This document shows positions 42,607-51,748 of a DNA stretch of 60,948 bases, piece after piece. Source of the DNA: Streptomyces sp. TRM68367 (GTDB lineage: Bacteria > Actinomycetota > Actinomycetes > Streptomycetales > Streptomycetaceae); contig NZ_JACTVI010000049.1 of the NCBI RefSeq assembly GCF_014495685.1, positions 1,635 through 62,582 of the forward strand. The letters run 5' to 3'. The position numbers were made by a program, and so were the translations under genes. Position 1 is the stretch's first letter. Every line of letters starts with the position of its first letter. The notes under the pieces were generated by a model. The model was given only the letters and a program-made list of their open reading frames with translations. It did not search any database and had not been told where the DNA came from.

Positions 42607-43479
42607 TCATGCCGTCCGGACCGCTGTGTGCACGGTGTGGGCCGCCAGGATGAAGACGTCCGGCCTGCGGTGCACGCTCGCCGCATCCTCCGGGTCCAGG
42701 AGGCGGTCCAGGGTGGCACGGTCCTCGGCATCCAAGTGCTCGCCGCGGTTTTCGCGGATGCGGGACAGGTAGCCGGCGACATGGGCGCGGGCCCGGGCCG
42801 AGGCCGGTGCGGGCAGGTCGAGCAGGAAGCTGCGGGTGCGGGTGTGCTTCAGGCCGACGGCGGCCAGCAGCGCGGGCCAGTCCTCGGTCTCGGGGACGCT
42901 GTCCGACAGGTCGGCCCGCATCTGCGCGAACCACTCCTCCTCCAGCACGTCGATCCGCGCCTGCAGGCCGGGCCGCCCGATGCCGATGTCACGCGGCAGG
43001 AACCGTGTGGGCAGACCGCCCTCCAGCAGCGCCAGTGTGCCGCCGGGCGCCAGGCGGGCGGCGAAGGCGGCGAGTGCCGCGCGCTGGTCGCCCAGGTGGT
43101 GCAGGCTGCGGCTGGCCCACAGCAGGTCGGCCGGGTAGTCCAGGTCGTCGAGGACGCCGGGCAGCTCGCCGGCCAGGGTGCCGAAGCGGTCGGCGCAGCC
43201 CAGGCGCGCCGCCCGGGCCGTGGCCCGCTCCAGGAGCGGCTCGGAGCCGTCCACCGCGACGACCCGCGCGCCCGGGAAGGTCTCGGCGAACAGGCAGGAG
43301 ACGACGCCGGGTCCGCTGCCGGCGTCGACGATCAGGCCCGGTTCGGTCACCTCCTTGCCGAGCCAGGCCAGGGCCCGTTCGTACAGCGGCGTGAACAGTT
43401 CCGCCTGGGTTTCGAGGTGCGCGGCCATCTCGGCCCAGTCGATGTCGGTGTGGTGGTTGTGCGGGTGCGCCATGGTCAT
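42607..43479 (-). CDS. class I SAM-dependent methyltransferase
   Basis: This protein of about 290 residues has motif I LIVDAGSGPGVVSCLFAETF, VVAVDGSEPLLERA, then LLWASRSLHHLGDQRAAL and LAPGGTLALLEGGLPTRF. The His-rich start (MAHPHNHHTD) and C-terminal helices resemble small actinobacterial methyltransferases of unknown substrate. ATG 43479 and ATG 43473 are both possible; GAGAGG upstream suits the second better. It is convergent with the chitosanase gene, with 35 bp between the stops. No linked pathway genes are visible. Confidence 0.8.
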   Translation of the reverse strand: MTMAHPHNHHTDIDWAEMAAHLETQAELFTPLYERALAWLGKEVTEPGLIVDAGSGPGVVSCLFAETFPGARVVAVDGSEPLLERATARAARLGCADRFGTLAGELPGVLDDLDYPADLLWASRSLHHLGDQRAALAAFAARLAPGGTLALLEGGLPTRFLPRDIGIGRPGLQARIDVLEEEWFAQMRADLSDSVPETEDWPALLAAVGLKHTRTRSFLLDLPAPASARARAHVAGYLSRIRENRGEHLDAEDRATLDRLLDPEDAASVHRRPDVFILAAHTVHTAVRTA

Positions 43480-43674
43480 GAGCCTCTCGTCCGGTGTGCC
43501 GCCAGCGTGCGCCGACGCACTGCGGTGCGGCAACCGATGTTGCGGAGGCGGCAAATAGCGCACGGCTGGACCGCCGGTCGACGACCCGGTGAACGACGGG
43601 GGCGGGGCGCAGCCGCCGCTGCGCCCCGTGGTGCCGTACTGCGGCCGGACGGCGACCGTCCGGCTGTGGGGTGT

Positions 43675-43708
43675 ACGGTCCGCCGGGGCCCCAACCCCGG
43701 CGGACCGT
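43675..43708. terminator. terminator hairpin after the GH6 gene
   Basis: ACGGTCCGCCGGGG (43675-43688) and CCCCGGCGGACCGT (43695-43708) form a perfect 14-bp stem with a 6-nt loop, 10 nt beyond the GH6 stop codon. Confidence 0.85.
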
Positions 43709-43718
43709 CACCGGTGGC

Positions 43719-45437
43719 TCAGGACAGCGGCGGGAACGCGTTCTGCATCAGCTGCTGGAACTGCGCGGAGAACCAGTGTCCGGAGATCGGCGCGTCCGGC
43801 AGGGCACCGGACAGGTTGTCGCCGTTGCGCGGGTTGCCCGTGTAGGTCGGGTCGCACATCCGGTCGAAGCCCTTGCCCTCGTCGTTCGGGATCTCCTTGC
43901 TGGAACCGTCGGACTCCCCCGGCGGCTTCATCCAGACGTAGGCGTCGATCCCGGCCGCCGGGCCGGCCTGCGGCCGCTCGCCGAGGCCGGCTCCGGACTG
44001 GTTGCACCAGTTGCCGACGTGGATGCGGCGGTCGTAGCGGCCGCCGTCGACGTACGCGTCGACGTCCGTCATCGGGCCCGGGCCGGTGGGCCGGGCACTG
44101 CCGCCCCAGCCGTTGCGGGAGGTGTCGATCAGCATGCCGATGCCGGAGTTGAAGCCGGTCGACACCAGCTGCTGGCGGAAGGCCTGGGCGAAGGACAGCT
44201 CGTCGACGTACCGGTTCCAGTCGACCCACGCGGAATCGCGCACCGACTTGCCGCCGACCGACTGGTTGATGCTGAAGTTGTCCTCCTTCAGGGCGCTGTA
44301 GTTCGCCGTGTTGGTGATGAAGCCGTGCACGTCGTTGACGGTCGCGCCCTCGGCGGTGGCCGCCTCCTTCATCACGGTGGCGCTGGCGGCGAAGTTGTCG
44401 TCCCAGCCGATCCAGCCGTGGTGGCCGGCGTCGACGTAGTTGTAGACGTTCGGCACGTCGCCGAGCTTGTTCAGGGCGTAGCCGACGCCCTTGACGTAGT
44501 TGCCGTTCGCCTTCATCACGTCGCACTCGGGCGTGGCCGTGGGCCGGCTGCCGGTGTTGGTCACGAGGTTGGGCAGCGAGTCGATCTCGACCGTGGTCAC
44601 GATCCGCAGGTCGGCGTACTTCGGGTCGGCGAGGATCGCGGCGATCGGGTCGACGTACTCCGTCTTGTACCGGCCGAGCTCCGTCGGGCCGAGTTCGCCG
44701 TTGGAGGCGAGCGCGGCGCAGTCGCGGCCGGGCAGGTTGTAGATGACGACCTGGAAGACGAGCTCTCCGGAGCCCTTCTGCTTCAGCGCCTCGTCGAGGT
44801 GGGCGCGCAGGCCCATATTGCCGTTCGCGCCATTGATGGCGGCGATCCGGTCCATCCACACACCGGTCGGCTGGTTGGCGATCCGGCTGCCGCCCGGCTC
44901 GGCGGCGGCCTTCGCGGACCACTCCGGGTTCACGTACACCTTGGCGCCCGAGTAGGGGTTGTCCACCTTCGGACCGACCGGGCCCGGCGGGTCCGTGGGT
45001 CCGCCGGGGCCACTGCCGTCGTCGACGTTGCAGGTGACGCCGTCGAGGGTGAACGTCGCGGGCATCGCGTTGCTGCCGCTGTAGGTGGCGTTGAAGCCGA
45101 AGCTGATCGAACCGCCGCTGGACAGCGTGCCGTTGTAGGTCTCGTTGGAGGCGGTCACGGCGCTGCCGCTCTGGGCGAGCTTCGCGTTCCAGCCGTTGGT
45201 GATCTTCTGGTTTCCGGCGTACGACCACTTCACCGACCAGGCGTTCTTGGCGGCGGAGTGGTTGGTGACGGTGACGGCGGCGGTGAATCCGGTACTCCAC
45301 TGGTTCTGCACCTTGTAGTCCACAGTGCAGGGGACCGCGGCCGGCCCGACGTCGGCCGGATAGGCGGCCACCGCCGTTCCGGAGGCCCCGGCGACCAGCG
45401 CCAGGGCGGCGAAGAGCGCGGTTCTCGTGCGACTCAT
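43719..45437 (-). CDS. secreted GH6 cellulase with N-terminal CBM2
   Basis: This 572-aa precursor has a signal peptide (about residues 1-28), then a CBM2 (about 34-136) with the conserved Trp residues and end Cys pair (PCTVDYKVQNQWSTGF to TFTLDGVTC). A Pro/Gly linker and a GH6 catalytic domain from about residue 158 follow. GH6 signatures are VVIYNLPGRDCAALASNGEL, with the general-acid region, and AYVWMKPPGESDGSS, with the second conserved Asp. GH6 enzymes invert and act from non-reducing ends (cellobiohydrolase) or internally; the length and loops fit a cellobiohydrolase. It diverges from the GH48 gene across CebR-type boxes. The two enzymes attack cellulose from opposite ends. Confidence 0.92.
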   Translation of the reverse strand: MSRTRTALFAALALVAGASGTAVAAYPADVGPAAVPCTVDYKVQNQWSTGFTAAVTVTNHSAAKNAWSVKWSYAGNQKITNGWNAKLAQSGSAVTASNETYNGTLSSGGSISFGFNATYSGSNAMPATFTLDGVTCNVDDGSGPGGPTDPPGPVGPKVDNPYSGAKVYVNPEWSAKAAAEPGGSRIANQPTGVWMDRIAAINGANGNMGLRAHLDEALKQKGSGELVFQVVIYNLPGRDCAALASNGELGPTELGRYKTEYVDPIAAILADPKYADLRIVTTVEIDSLPNLVTNTGSRPTATPECDVMKANGNYVKGVGYALNKLGDVPNVYNYVDAGHHGWIGWDDNFAASATVMKEAATAEGATVNDVHGFITNTANYSALKEDNFSINQSVGGKSVRDSAWVDWNRYVDELSFAQAFRQQLVSTGFNSGIGMLIDTSRNGWGGSARPTGPGPMTDVDAYVDGGRYDRRIHVGNWCNQSGAGLGERPQAGPAAGIDAYVWMKPPGESDGSSKEIPNDEGKGFDRMCDPTYTGNPRNGDNLSGALPDAPISGHWFSAQFQQLMQNAFPPLS

Positions 45438-45632
45438 GAGTGCGGTTTTCCTATCCGTAGGGGACTGTCCGTCGAGGGCGCGCGGACACACGCGCGGCCC
45501 GGTGGATCCGTACGGCAAGGAGCGCAACGCGCACAGGGGGGCGGCGTGCGCGGCTAAAAGACCTGAACACGGGGGGTGGCGCATGAGCGACTCCTTGCAG
45601 TTCGCGCGCCGTCGTACGGACGCGTCGACTGA

Positions 45633-45646
45633 TGGAACCGCTCCCA
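45633..45646. promoter_or_regulatory. CebR-type operator, GH6 side
   Basis: TGGAACCGCTCCCA differs at two positions from the CebR palindrome TGGGAGCGCTCCCA. It lies 196 nt upstream of the GH6 start. CebR is the LacI-type cellobiose/cellotriose-responsive repressor of cellulase genes in Streptomyces; its gene is not in this window. Confidence 0.75.
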
Positions 45647-45775
45647 CTGGTGTCAATGACGCTAGCGCCAAGTGACGGTAAAGAACAGGGGAGTCACTGA
45701 CTTTCGCTCAACACGGCACATCGAATCTTTTCGACTCTTCAAGCACCTTGACCCCTTCCGGCCTCGTCCCCACTA

Positions 45776-45789
45776 TGGGAGCGCTCCCA
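45776..45789. promoter_or_regulatory. CebR operator, GH48 side (perfect palindrome)
   Basis: TGGGAGCGCTCCCA is the exact consensus of the CebR operator and lies 49 nt upstream of the GH48 ATG, where a bound repressor would block transcription. Release would follow cellobiose or cellotriose binding. Confidence 0.9.
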
Positions 45790-45837
45790 CTGGTTCAGGC
45801 CTTGACTTTCTCCGAGCCGCAAGGAGGGACCAGCACC

Positions 45838-48753
45838 ATGCATCCCCCACCCCGGAGACGCAGAGCCGTGCGGCGGTTGTGGACCGCCGCCGTCGCGGCT
45901 CTCGCGCTTCCGCTGACGATGCTGTCCACGGGAACTCCCGCGCGGGCCGCGGCGGTTCAGTGCAGCGTCGACTACAAGACCAACGACTGGGGCTCCGGCT
46001 TCACCGCGGACCTGACCCTCACCAACCGCGGCACGGACCCCATCGACGACTGGACCCTGACGTACGCCTACTCGGGCAACCAGAAGCTGACGGGCGGCTG
46101 GAACGGCATCTGGTCCCAGTCCGGCCGGACGGTCACGGTCAAGAGCGCCTCGTTCAACGCGCGGATCGCCGCGGGCTCCGCCGTCTCCACCGGTGCGCAG
46201 TTCACCTACAGCGGCACCAACGCCGCCCCCACGTCCTTCGCCGTCAACGGCACCCCCTGTAACGGCGCGCACCAGCCGCCGATCACCGTGCTGACCAGCC
46301 CCGCCGCGGGCGCGGTCTACACCCAGGGCGAGACGGTGCCGCTCGCGGCCACCGCCGCGGCCGCGGACAACGCCACGATCAGCAAGGTCGAGTTCTACGA
46401 CGACACGAGGCTGCTCGGCACGGACACCAGCGCCCCCTACTCGCTTTCGGGCTCCGGCTTGACCGTGGGCAATCATTCCCTGGTGGCGAAGGCGTACGAC
46501 AGCCTGGGCGCCTCCGCGGACTCCACGCCGGTCGGCATCACGGTCGCCGCGGGTCCCACCGTGGTCGCCTCGCCGGTCCAACTGGGCGTCCAGTCGGGCA
46601 AGACGGGCACGTACGAGGTGAAGCTGTCCAAGCAGCCCTCGGCCGACGTGACCGTCACGACGGCCCGCGCGAGCGGCAACACGGGCCTGTCGGTCACCGG
46701 CGGCGCGAAGCTCACCTTCACCCCGCAGAACTGGAACACGGCGCAGAAGGTCACCATCACGGCCGCCTCCTCCGGCACCGGCTCGGCCACCTTCGAGTCG
46801 TCGGCACCGGGCCATGCCAAGTCCGCGGTCACCGTGACGCAGCTCGCGGCCACGAAGGCGTTCGACGCGCGCTTCCTGGAGCTCTACGGGAAGATCACCA
46901 ACCCGGCGAACGGCTACTTCTCGCCCGAGGGCATCCCCTACCACTCGGTCGAGACGCTGATCGTCGAGGCGCCGGACCACGGTCACGAGACCACCTCGGA
47001 GGCCTACAGCTACCTTCTCTGGCTGCAGGCCATGTACGGCAAGGTGTCCGGCGACTGGTCCAGGTTCAACAACGCGTGGGAGATCATGGAGAAGTACATG
47101 ATCCCCACCCACGCCGACCAGCCGACGAACTCCTTCTACAACGCCTCGAAGCCGGCCACCTACGCGCCCGAGCTGGACACCCCCAACGAGTACCCGGCGA
47201 AGCTGGACAGCGGGGTCCCGGTCGGCTCGGACCCGATCGCGGGTGAGCTGAAGAGCGCGTACGGCACGGACGACGTCTACGGCATGCACTGGCTGCAGGA
47301 CGTGGACAACACCTACGGCTACGGCAACTCGCCCGGCAAGTGCGAGGCGGGTCCGGCGGACACCGGGCCGTCGTACATCAACACCTTCCAGCGCGGTGCG
47401 CAGGAGTCGGTGTGGGAGACGGTGCCGCAGCCGACCTGTGACGCCTTCAAGTACGGCGGCAAGAACGGGTACCTGGACCTGTTCACCGACGACGCCTCCT
47501 ACGCCAAGCAGTGGAAGTTCACCAACGCGCCCGACGCCGACGCGCGCGCCGTGCAGGCGGCGTACTGGGCGGACCTGTGGGCGAAGGAGCAGGGCAAGGG
47601 CGGTGACGTCTCCGCGACCGTGAACAAGGCCGCGAAGATGGGCGACTACCTGCGCTACGCCATGTACGACAAGTACTTCAAGAAGGTCGGCAACTGTGTG
47701 GGCCCCTCGTCCTGCCCGGCGGGCACCGGCAAGGACGCCTCGCACTACCTGCTGTCCTGGTACTACGCCTGGGGCGGTGCCACCGACACCTCGGCGGGCT
47801 GGGCCTGGCGCATCGGCTCCAGCCACGCGCACGGCGGCTACCAGAACCCGCTCGCGGCGTACGCGCTCGCCAACCACGCCCCGCTGAAGCCCAAGTCGTC
47901 GACGGGGCAGGCGGACTGGGCGAAGTCGCTGCAGCGGCAGATGGAGTTCTACCGCTGGCTGCAGTCCGACGAGGGCGCGATCGCGGGCGGCGCGACCAAC
48001 AGCTGGCAGGGCCGCTACGCGACCCCGCCGGCCGGCAAGTCGACGTTCTACGGCATGTACTACGACGAGAAGCCCGTGTACCACGACCCGCCGTCCAACC
48101 AGTGGTTCGGCTTCCAGGCGTGGTCCATGGAGCGGGTCGCCGAGTACTACCAGCAGACGGGCAACGCGCAGGCCAAGACGGTCCTCGACAAGTGGGTCGA
48201 CTGGGCGCTGTCCGAGACCACGGTCAACCCGGACGGCACCTTCCGCATCCCGTCGACGCTCCGGTGGTCGGGCCAGCCCGACACCTGGAACGCCGCCAAC
48301 CCGGGCGCCAACAGCTCACTGCACGTCTCCGTCGTCGACTACACCAACGACGTCGGTGTGGCGGCCGCGTACGCCAAGACCCTGACGTACTACGCGGACC
48401 GCTCCGGTGACACGCAGGCGGCGAGCACGGCGAAGGCGCTGCTGGACGGCATGTGGACCAACCACCAGGACGCGCTCGGCATCGCCGTCCCGGAGACCCG
48501 CGCCGACTACAACCGGTTCGACGACGCGATCTACATCCCGAGCGGCTGGACCGGCACGATGCCGGGCGGCGACGCGATCAACTCGTCGTCCACGTTCGAC
48601 TCGATCCGCTCCTTCTACGAGGACGACCCGGCCTGGTCGAAGATCGAGAGCTATCTCGCGGGCGGGGCCGTGCCCACGTTCACGTATCACCGGTTCTGGG
48701 CCCAGGCCGACATAGCCCTGGCCATGGGCTCGTACGCGGAGCTTCTCGAATAA
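45838..48753 (+). CDS. secreted GH48 reducing-end cellobiohydrolase with CBM2
   Basis: This 971-aa precursor has a signal peptide (about 1-38), CBM2 (about 40-140) and an Ig-like module (about 145-240, SPAAGAVYTQGETVPL). A second beta-rich module follows (about 245-338, LGVQSGKTGTYEVKLS), then the GH48 catalytic domain (about 345-971). GH48 marks are HETTSEAYSYLLWLQAMYG with the catalytic Glu, DVDNTYGYGN, TFQRGAQESVWETVPQP and the C-terminal TYHRFWAQADIALAMG. GH48 enzymes release cellobiose processively from reducing ends and synergise with GH6, whose gene diverges from this one. The ATG follows AAGGAGGGACC. Confidence 0.94.
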   Translation: MHPPPRRRRAVRRLWTAAVAALALPLTMLSTGTPARAAAVQCSVDYKTNDWGSGFTADLTLTNRGTDPIDDWTLTYAYSGNQKLTGGWNGIWSQSGRTVTVKSASFNARIAAGSAVSTGAQFTYSGTNAAPTSFAVNGTPCNGAHQPPITVLTSPAAGAVYTQGETVPLAATAAAADNATISKVEFYDDTRLLGTDTSAPYSLSGSGLTVGNHSLVAKAYDSLGASADSTPVGITVAAGPTVVASPVQLGVQSGKTGTYEVKLSKQPSADVTVTTARASGNTGLSVTGGAKLTFTPQNWNTAQKVTITAASSGTGSATFESSAPGHAKSAVTVTQLAATKAFDARFLELYGKITNPANGYFSPEGIPYHSVETLIVEAPDHGHETTSEAYSYLLWLQAMYGKVSGDWSRFNNAWEIMEKYMIPTHADQPTNSFYNASKPATYAPELDTPNEYPAKLDSGVPVGSDPIAGELKSAYGTDDVYGMHWLQDVDNTYGYGNSPGKCEAGPADTGPSYINTFQRGAQESVWETVPQPTCDAFKYGGKNGYLDLFTDDASYAKQWKFTNAPDADARAVQAAYWADLWAKEQGKGGDVSATVNKAAKMGDYLRYAMYDKYFKKVGNCVGPSSCPAGTGKDASHYLLSWYYAWGGATDTSAGWAWRIGSSHAHGGYQNPLAAYALANHAPLKPKSSTGQADWAKSLQRQMEFYRWLQSDEGAIAGGATNSWQGRYATPPAGKSTFYGMYYDEKPVYHDPPSNQWFGFQAWSMERVAEYYQQTGNAQAKTVLDKWVDWALSETTVNPDGTFRIPSTLRWSGQPDTWNAANPGANSSLHVSVVDYTNDVGVAAAYAKTLTYYADRSGDTQAASTAKALLDGMWTNHQDALGIAVPETRADYNRFDDAIYIPSGWTGTMPGGDAINSSSTFDSIRSFYEDDPAWSKIESYLAGGAVPTFTYHRFWAQADIALAMGSYAELLE

Positions 48754-48788
48754 GTCCCCGCCAAGCGCTCCGCGGGTCGGGCCGTGTT

Positions 48789-48870
48789 CGACTGCGGGTT
48801 CGTTGTGGCTGGTCGCGCCCGCGCGGCGGAGCCGCACATCGATGCAGTCCCGCGCCCCTGAAGGGGCGCT
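48789..48870. repeat. dispersed Streptomyces intergenic repeat with terminal hairpin
   Basis: The stretch beginning CTGCGGGTTCGTTGTGGCTG, passing CGCGGCGGAGCCGCACATCG and ending CGCGCCCCTGAAGGGGCGCT closely resembles, from memory, a sequence found many times between genes in Streptomyces. The last part folds as GCGCCCC/GGGGCGC (48852-48858 with 48863-48869) and may help terminate the GH48 transcript. Confidence 0.6.
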
Positions 48871-48919
48871 CCAGTGCACGGCGTTTCCCCGGAACCGCTT
48901 GAAGGCTCCGCGTACCGCG

Positions 48920-48954
48920 CCGGGCGGCCCCCACCCGCACAGGGGGCCGCCCGG
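48920..48954. terminator. terminator hairpin between the GH48 and GH74 genes
   Basis: CCGGGCGGCCCCC (48920-48932) pairs perfectly with GGGGGCCGCCCGG (48942-48954) around a 9-nt loop. It lies 73 nt before the GH74 start, so it may end GH48 messages or attenuate GH74. Confidence 0.75.
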
Positions 48955-49027
48955 TCGTCGCACGTTCCCCAAAGCAAGGCGCGTCTCCTCACGGAAGTTC
49001 ACGCAGGCTCACGGAAGGACCCCCACC

Positions 49028-51676
49028 GTGCGAAGAACCCGCATCCTCACGGCCGTGCTGGCGCTCGCGGCCGGCCTGCTCGCGGGCACCCCGCCCGCGC
49101 TGGCCGCCGACAGCGCGCAGGTGGCGATCGCCGCCGACAGCTACACCTGGAAGAACGCCCGCATCGACGGCGGCGGCTTCGTGCCCGGCATCGTCTTCAA
49201 CCGCACCGAGAAGAACCTGGCGTACGCCCGAACCGACATCGGCGGCGCCTACCGCTGGCAGGAGTCCACGAAGACCTGGACGCCGCTGCTGGACCACGTC
49301 GGCTGGGACGACTGGGGGCACACCGGGGTGGTGAGCCTGGCGTCGGACCCGGTGGACCCCGGCAAGGTGTACGCGGCCGTCGGCACGTACACCAACAGCT
49401 GGGACCCGAAGAACGGCGCGATCATGCGCTCCTCCGACCGGGGCGCGAGCTGGCGGAAGGCGGACCTGCCGTTCAAGCTGGGCGGCAACATGCCCGGCCG
49501 CGGGATGGGTGAACGCCTCGCGGTCGACCCGAACAAGAACAGCGTGCTGTACCTGGGCGCGCCCAGCGGTAAGGGCCTGTGGCGGTCGACCGACTCGGGC
49601 GTGACCTGGTCGCAGGTGGCGAACTTCCCGAACGTCGGCAACTACGTGCAGGATCCGAGCGACACGTCCGGGTACGCCAGTGACAACCAGGGCATCGTGT
49701 GGGTCACCTTCGACGAGTCCACGGGCACGTCCGGCAACGCGACCAGGACGATCTACGTCGGAGTCGCCGACAAGGACAACGCGGTGTACCGCTCGACGGA
49801 CGCGGGAGCGACGTGGCAGCGGCTGGCGGGACAGCCCACCGGATACCTCGCCCACAAGGGCGTCCTGGATACGGAAAACGGCTACCTGTACATCGCATAC
49901 AGCGACAAGGGCGGGCCGTACGACGGCGGCAAGGGCCAGCTGTGGCGGTACGCGACCGCGACCGGCACCTGGACGAACGTCAGCCCGGTCGCGGAGGCCG
50001 ACACCTACTACGGCTTCAGCGGACTGACGGTGGACCGGCAGAAGCCGGGCACGGTCATGGCTACCGCATACAGTTCCTGGTGGCCGGACACCCAGCTCTT
50101 CCGCTCCACGGACAGCGGAGCGACCTGGACGAAGGCGTGGGACTACTCCTCGTATCCCAACCGCGAGAACCGCTACACCATGGACGTCTCGTCCTCGCCG
50201 TGGCTGACCTGGGGCGCGAACCCGTCACCGCCCGAACAGACCCCGAAACTGGGCTGGATGACGGAAGCGCTGGAGATCGACCCGTTCGATTCCAACCGCA
50301 TGATGTACGGGACGGGCGCAACGATCTACGGCACCGAGAACCTCACGAACTGGGACAGCGGCAGCAAGTTCACCATCAAGCCGATGGTGCAAGGGCTGGA
50401 GGAGACCGCGGTCAACGACCTCGCCTCTCCCCCGTCGGGCGCCCCGCTGCTCAGCGCGCTCGGTGACATCGGCGGGTTCCGGCACACGGACCTGACGAAG
50501 GTCCCGCCGATCATGTACACCCAGCCGAACTTCACCTCGACGACGAGCCTGGACTTCGCCGAGACGAACCCCAACACGGTCGTCCGGGTCGGCAACCTCG
50601 ACTCGGGCCCGCACATCGCGTTCTCGACGGACAACGGCGCCAACTGGTTCGCGGGCACGGACCCTTCGGGCGTCAGCGGCGGCGGCACGGTCGCGGCGGC
50701 CGCCGACGGCAGGCGGTTCGTGTGGAGCCCCGAGGGCACCGGGGTGCAGTACGCGACCGGGTTCGGCACCTCCTGGTCGGCGTCCAGCGGCATCCCGGCC
50801 GGCGCGATCGTCGAGTCCGACCGGGTCGCCCCCAAGACCTTCTACGGCTTCAAGTCCGGGAAGTTCTACGTCAGTACGGACGGCGGCGCGACGTTCAAGG
50901 AGTCCCCGGCCACCGGCCTCCCGAGCGGCGACAGCGTCCGCTTCAAGGCGCTGCCCGGCGCCAAGGGCGACGTGTGGCTGGCGGGCGGCGCGAGCGACGG
51001 GGCGTACGGCCTGTGGCACTCGACGGACGGCGGAGCTGGCTTCACGAAACTCTCGAACGTCGAGCAGGCCGACACCATCGGCTTCGGCAAGGCGGCGGCC
51101 GGTGCCTCGTACCAGACGCTCTACACCAGCGCGAAGATCGGCGGCGTACGCGGCATCTTCCGCTCCACGGACAAGGGCGCGACCTGGACCCGCATCAACG
51201 ACGACGCCCACCAGTGGGGCTGGACGGGCGCGGCCATCACCGGCGACCCGCGGGTGTACGGGCGGGTGTACGTCTCGACCAACGGCCGCGGCGTGATCTA
51301 CGGCGACACAACCGGCACCGGCGGCCCCGGTCCCACCGACCCGCCGGACCCCACGGGTGCCTGTGCGGTGACGTACAAGGTGACCAACCAGTGGTCGGGC
51401 GGCTTCCAGACGGAGGTGCGGCTGACCAACTCGGGAGCGGGCGCGTGGAACGGCTGGAGCCTTTCCTGGTCCTTCCCCGACGGTCAGAAGATCTCGCAGA
51501 TGTGGAACGCCGAGCACACCCAGTCGGGTGCGTCGGTGACCGCGAAGAACGTCGGCTGGAACGGCACCGTGGCGGCCGGTTCGTCCGTGACCTTCGGCTT
51601 CACCGGGAGCGGGCCGGGCACGAGCGCGAGGCCGACCGCCTTCCGTCTGGGTGACCAGTCCTGCACGGTCGCCTGA
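49028..51676 (+). CDS. secreted GH74 xyloglucanase with C-terminal CBM2
   Basis: This 882-aa precursor has a signal peptide (about 1-27). A GH74 double seven-bladed propeller follows (about 36-755), with repeated Asp-box blades such as RSTDSGVTW, RSTDAGATW, RSTDSGATW and RSTDKGATW. A Gly/Pro linker and a C-terminal CBM2 (about 780-882, CAVTYKVTNQWSGGF to GDQSC) complete it. The catalytic Asp pair is in YARTDIGGAYRW and SALGDIGGFRHTD. GH74 enzymes cut the xyloglucan that coats cellulose, so it helps the adjacent GH6/GH48 pair. The GTG at 49028 starts the signal peptide. No CebR box was found in the 274-bp gap before it. Confidence 0.93.
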   Translation: MRRTRILTAVLALAAGLLAGTPPALAADSAQVAIAADSYTWKNARIDGGGFVPGIVFNRTEKNLAYARTDIGGAYRWQESTKTWTPLLDHVGWDDWGHTGVVSLASDPVDPGKVYAAVGTYTNSWDPKNGAIMRSSDRGASWRKADLPFKLGGNMPGRGMGERLAVDPNKNSVLYLGAPSGKGLWRSTDSGVTWSQVANFPNVGNYVQDPSDTSGYASDNQGIVWVTFDESTGTSGNATRTIYVGVADKDNAVYRSTDAGATWQRLAGQPTGYLAHKGVLDTENGYLYIAYSDKGGPYDGGKGQLWRYATATGTWTNVSPVAEADTYYGFSGLTVDRQKPGTVMATAYSSWWPDTQLFRSTDSGATWTKAWDYSSYPNRENRYTMDVSSSPWLTWGANPSPPEQTPKLGWMTEALEIDPFDSNRMMYGTGATIYGTENLTNWDSGSKFTIKPMVQGLEETAVNDLASPPSGAPLLSALGDIGGFRHTDLTKVPPIMYTQPNFTSTTSLDFAETNPNTVVRVGNLDSGPHIAFSTDNGANWFAGTDPSGVSGGGTVAAAADGRRFVWSPEGTGVQYATGFGTSWSASSGIPAGAIVESDRVAPKTFYGFKSGKFYVSTDGGATFKESPATGLPSGDSVRFKALPGAKGDVWLAGGASDGAYGLWHSTDGGAGFTKLSNVEQADTIGFGKAAAGASYQTLYTSAKIGGVRGIFRSTDKGATWTRINDDAHQWGWTGAAITGDPRVYGRVYVSTNGRGVIYGDTTGTGGPGPTDPPDPTGACAVTYKVTNQWSGGFQTEVRLTNSGAGAWNGWSLSWSFPDGQKISQMWNAEHTQSGASVTAKNVGWNGTVAAGSSVTFGFTGSGPGTSARPTAFRLGDQSCTVA

Positions 51677-51678
51677 CA

Positions 51679-51719
51679 CCCGGAGGGCGTGTGCCGGGTT
51701 CCGGCACACGCCCTCCGGG
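51679..51719. terminator. bidirectional terminator, 19-bp perfect stem
   Basis: CCCGGAGGGCGTGTGCCGG (51679-51697) and its exact complement (51701-51719) flank a 3-nt loop between the convergent GH74 and PL11 genes, starting 2 nt after the GH74 stop. Confidence 0.9.
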
Positions 51720-51748
51720 CGCTACCTCACCTCGCCGGTGTCACCGGG

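Larger units (their letters stand above)
45438..45837. promoter_or_regulatory. 400-bp divergent control region of the GH6 and GH48 cellulase genes
   Basis: No gene lies here. The region holds two CebR-type boxes, at 45633 and 45776, each on the side of one start codon. The stretch 45650-45760 is poorer in GC than the genes around it, as expected for promoters. AAGGAGGGACC precedes the GH48 ATG. Confidence 0.75.
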
